Source of the DNA: Vibrio fluvialis
Lineage (GTDB): Bacteria; Pseudomonadota; Gammaproteobacteria; Enterobacterales; Vibrionaceae
NCBI RefSeq assembly: GCF_900460245.1
Contig: NZ_UHIP01000002.1
Location: 62,001-126,000, forward strand
Reading direction: 5' to 3'
DNA length: 64,000 nt
The position numbers were made by a program, and so were the translations under genes. A model generated the notes under the pieces. That model was not told where the DNA came from. It ran no database searches and saw nothing but the letters and a program-made list of their open reading frames with translations. Below, piece after piece: positions 63,149-64,000 of this stretch (the first letter of the stretch is position 1; each line of letters begins with the position of its first letter).

Positions 63149-64000
<852 letters not shown>

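Overview
The window is Vibrio DNA, most likely the second chromosome of a species close to V. cholerae / V. fluvialis / V. furnissii. The gene order dcuB, nadD-like/nadE, emrD, hlyB-like chemoreceptor, lipA/lipB, prtV, vctPDGC/vctR/vctA, DUF2218, ackA matches, as far as I recall, a conserved block of V. cholerae chromosome II. A vibriolysin (HA/protease) gene runs off the right edge. Species assignment is inference.

Layout. 1-14,171 is ordinary chromosome: the tail of an HMG-CoA lyase gene, an ERIC repeat that forms the end of an acetyltransferase gene, an OxyR-controlled ahpC-ahpF pair, a probable 8-oxoguanine deaminase, acetyltransferases, alpha/beta hydrolases, an AraC regulator, an iron alcohol dehydrogenase, an HD-GYP phosphodiesterase and small enzymes.

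14,367-29,236 is accessory DNA bracketed by two copies of the ackA 3' end. The left copy is a decayed remnant and the right copy is the live gene. Inside are integron gene cassettes on the minus strand, each with an attC-like site overlapping its stop codon, and no integron integrase. An ~11-kb integrative element (16,202-27,245) has inserted into one attC, leaving a 9-bp repeat, GCGTTAAGG, at both ends. The element carries a P4-like tyrosine integrase, an AlpA-like regulator, a small gene broken by an intact IS3-family insertion sequence, a phage gpA-like replication endonuclease and a membrane-anchored Mrr-like nuclease. It also carries a three-gene operon: histidine-kinase-like sensor, lone receiver, and receiver fused to a nucleoside phosphorylase. 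That operon has the architecture of the Detocs anti-phage system, whose effector destroys ATP.

29,192-38,686 holds acetate kinase and a Fur-type catechol-siderophore uptake locus (receptor, AraC regulator, ABC transporter). 39,263-46,481 is an exoenzyme cluster: an M6 metalloprotease preceded by a small secreted protein resembling its own propeptide, then lipase, lipase foldase and a chemoreceptor. 46,607-60,769 holds transporters, a NIT-domain chemoreceptor, NAD biosynthesis, DcuB, a LytS/LytR-like two-component pair, an aldo/keto reductase and an orphan regulator. The right edge has a secreted alpha-amylase and the vibriolysin gene.

The strongest points are the Detocs-bearing element seated in an attC site, the duplicated ackA tail enclosing the whole accessory block, and the stand-alone PrtV-propeptide-like protein. 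All coordinates and motifs were read by eye from the sequence. Family names come from recognition of motifs, not from database searches.
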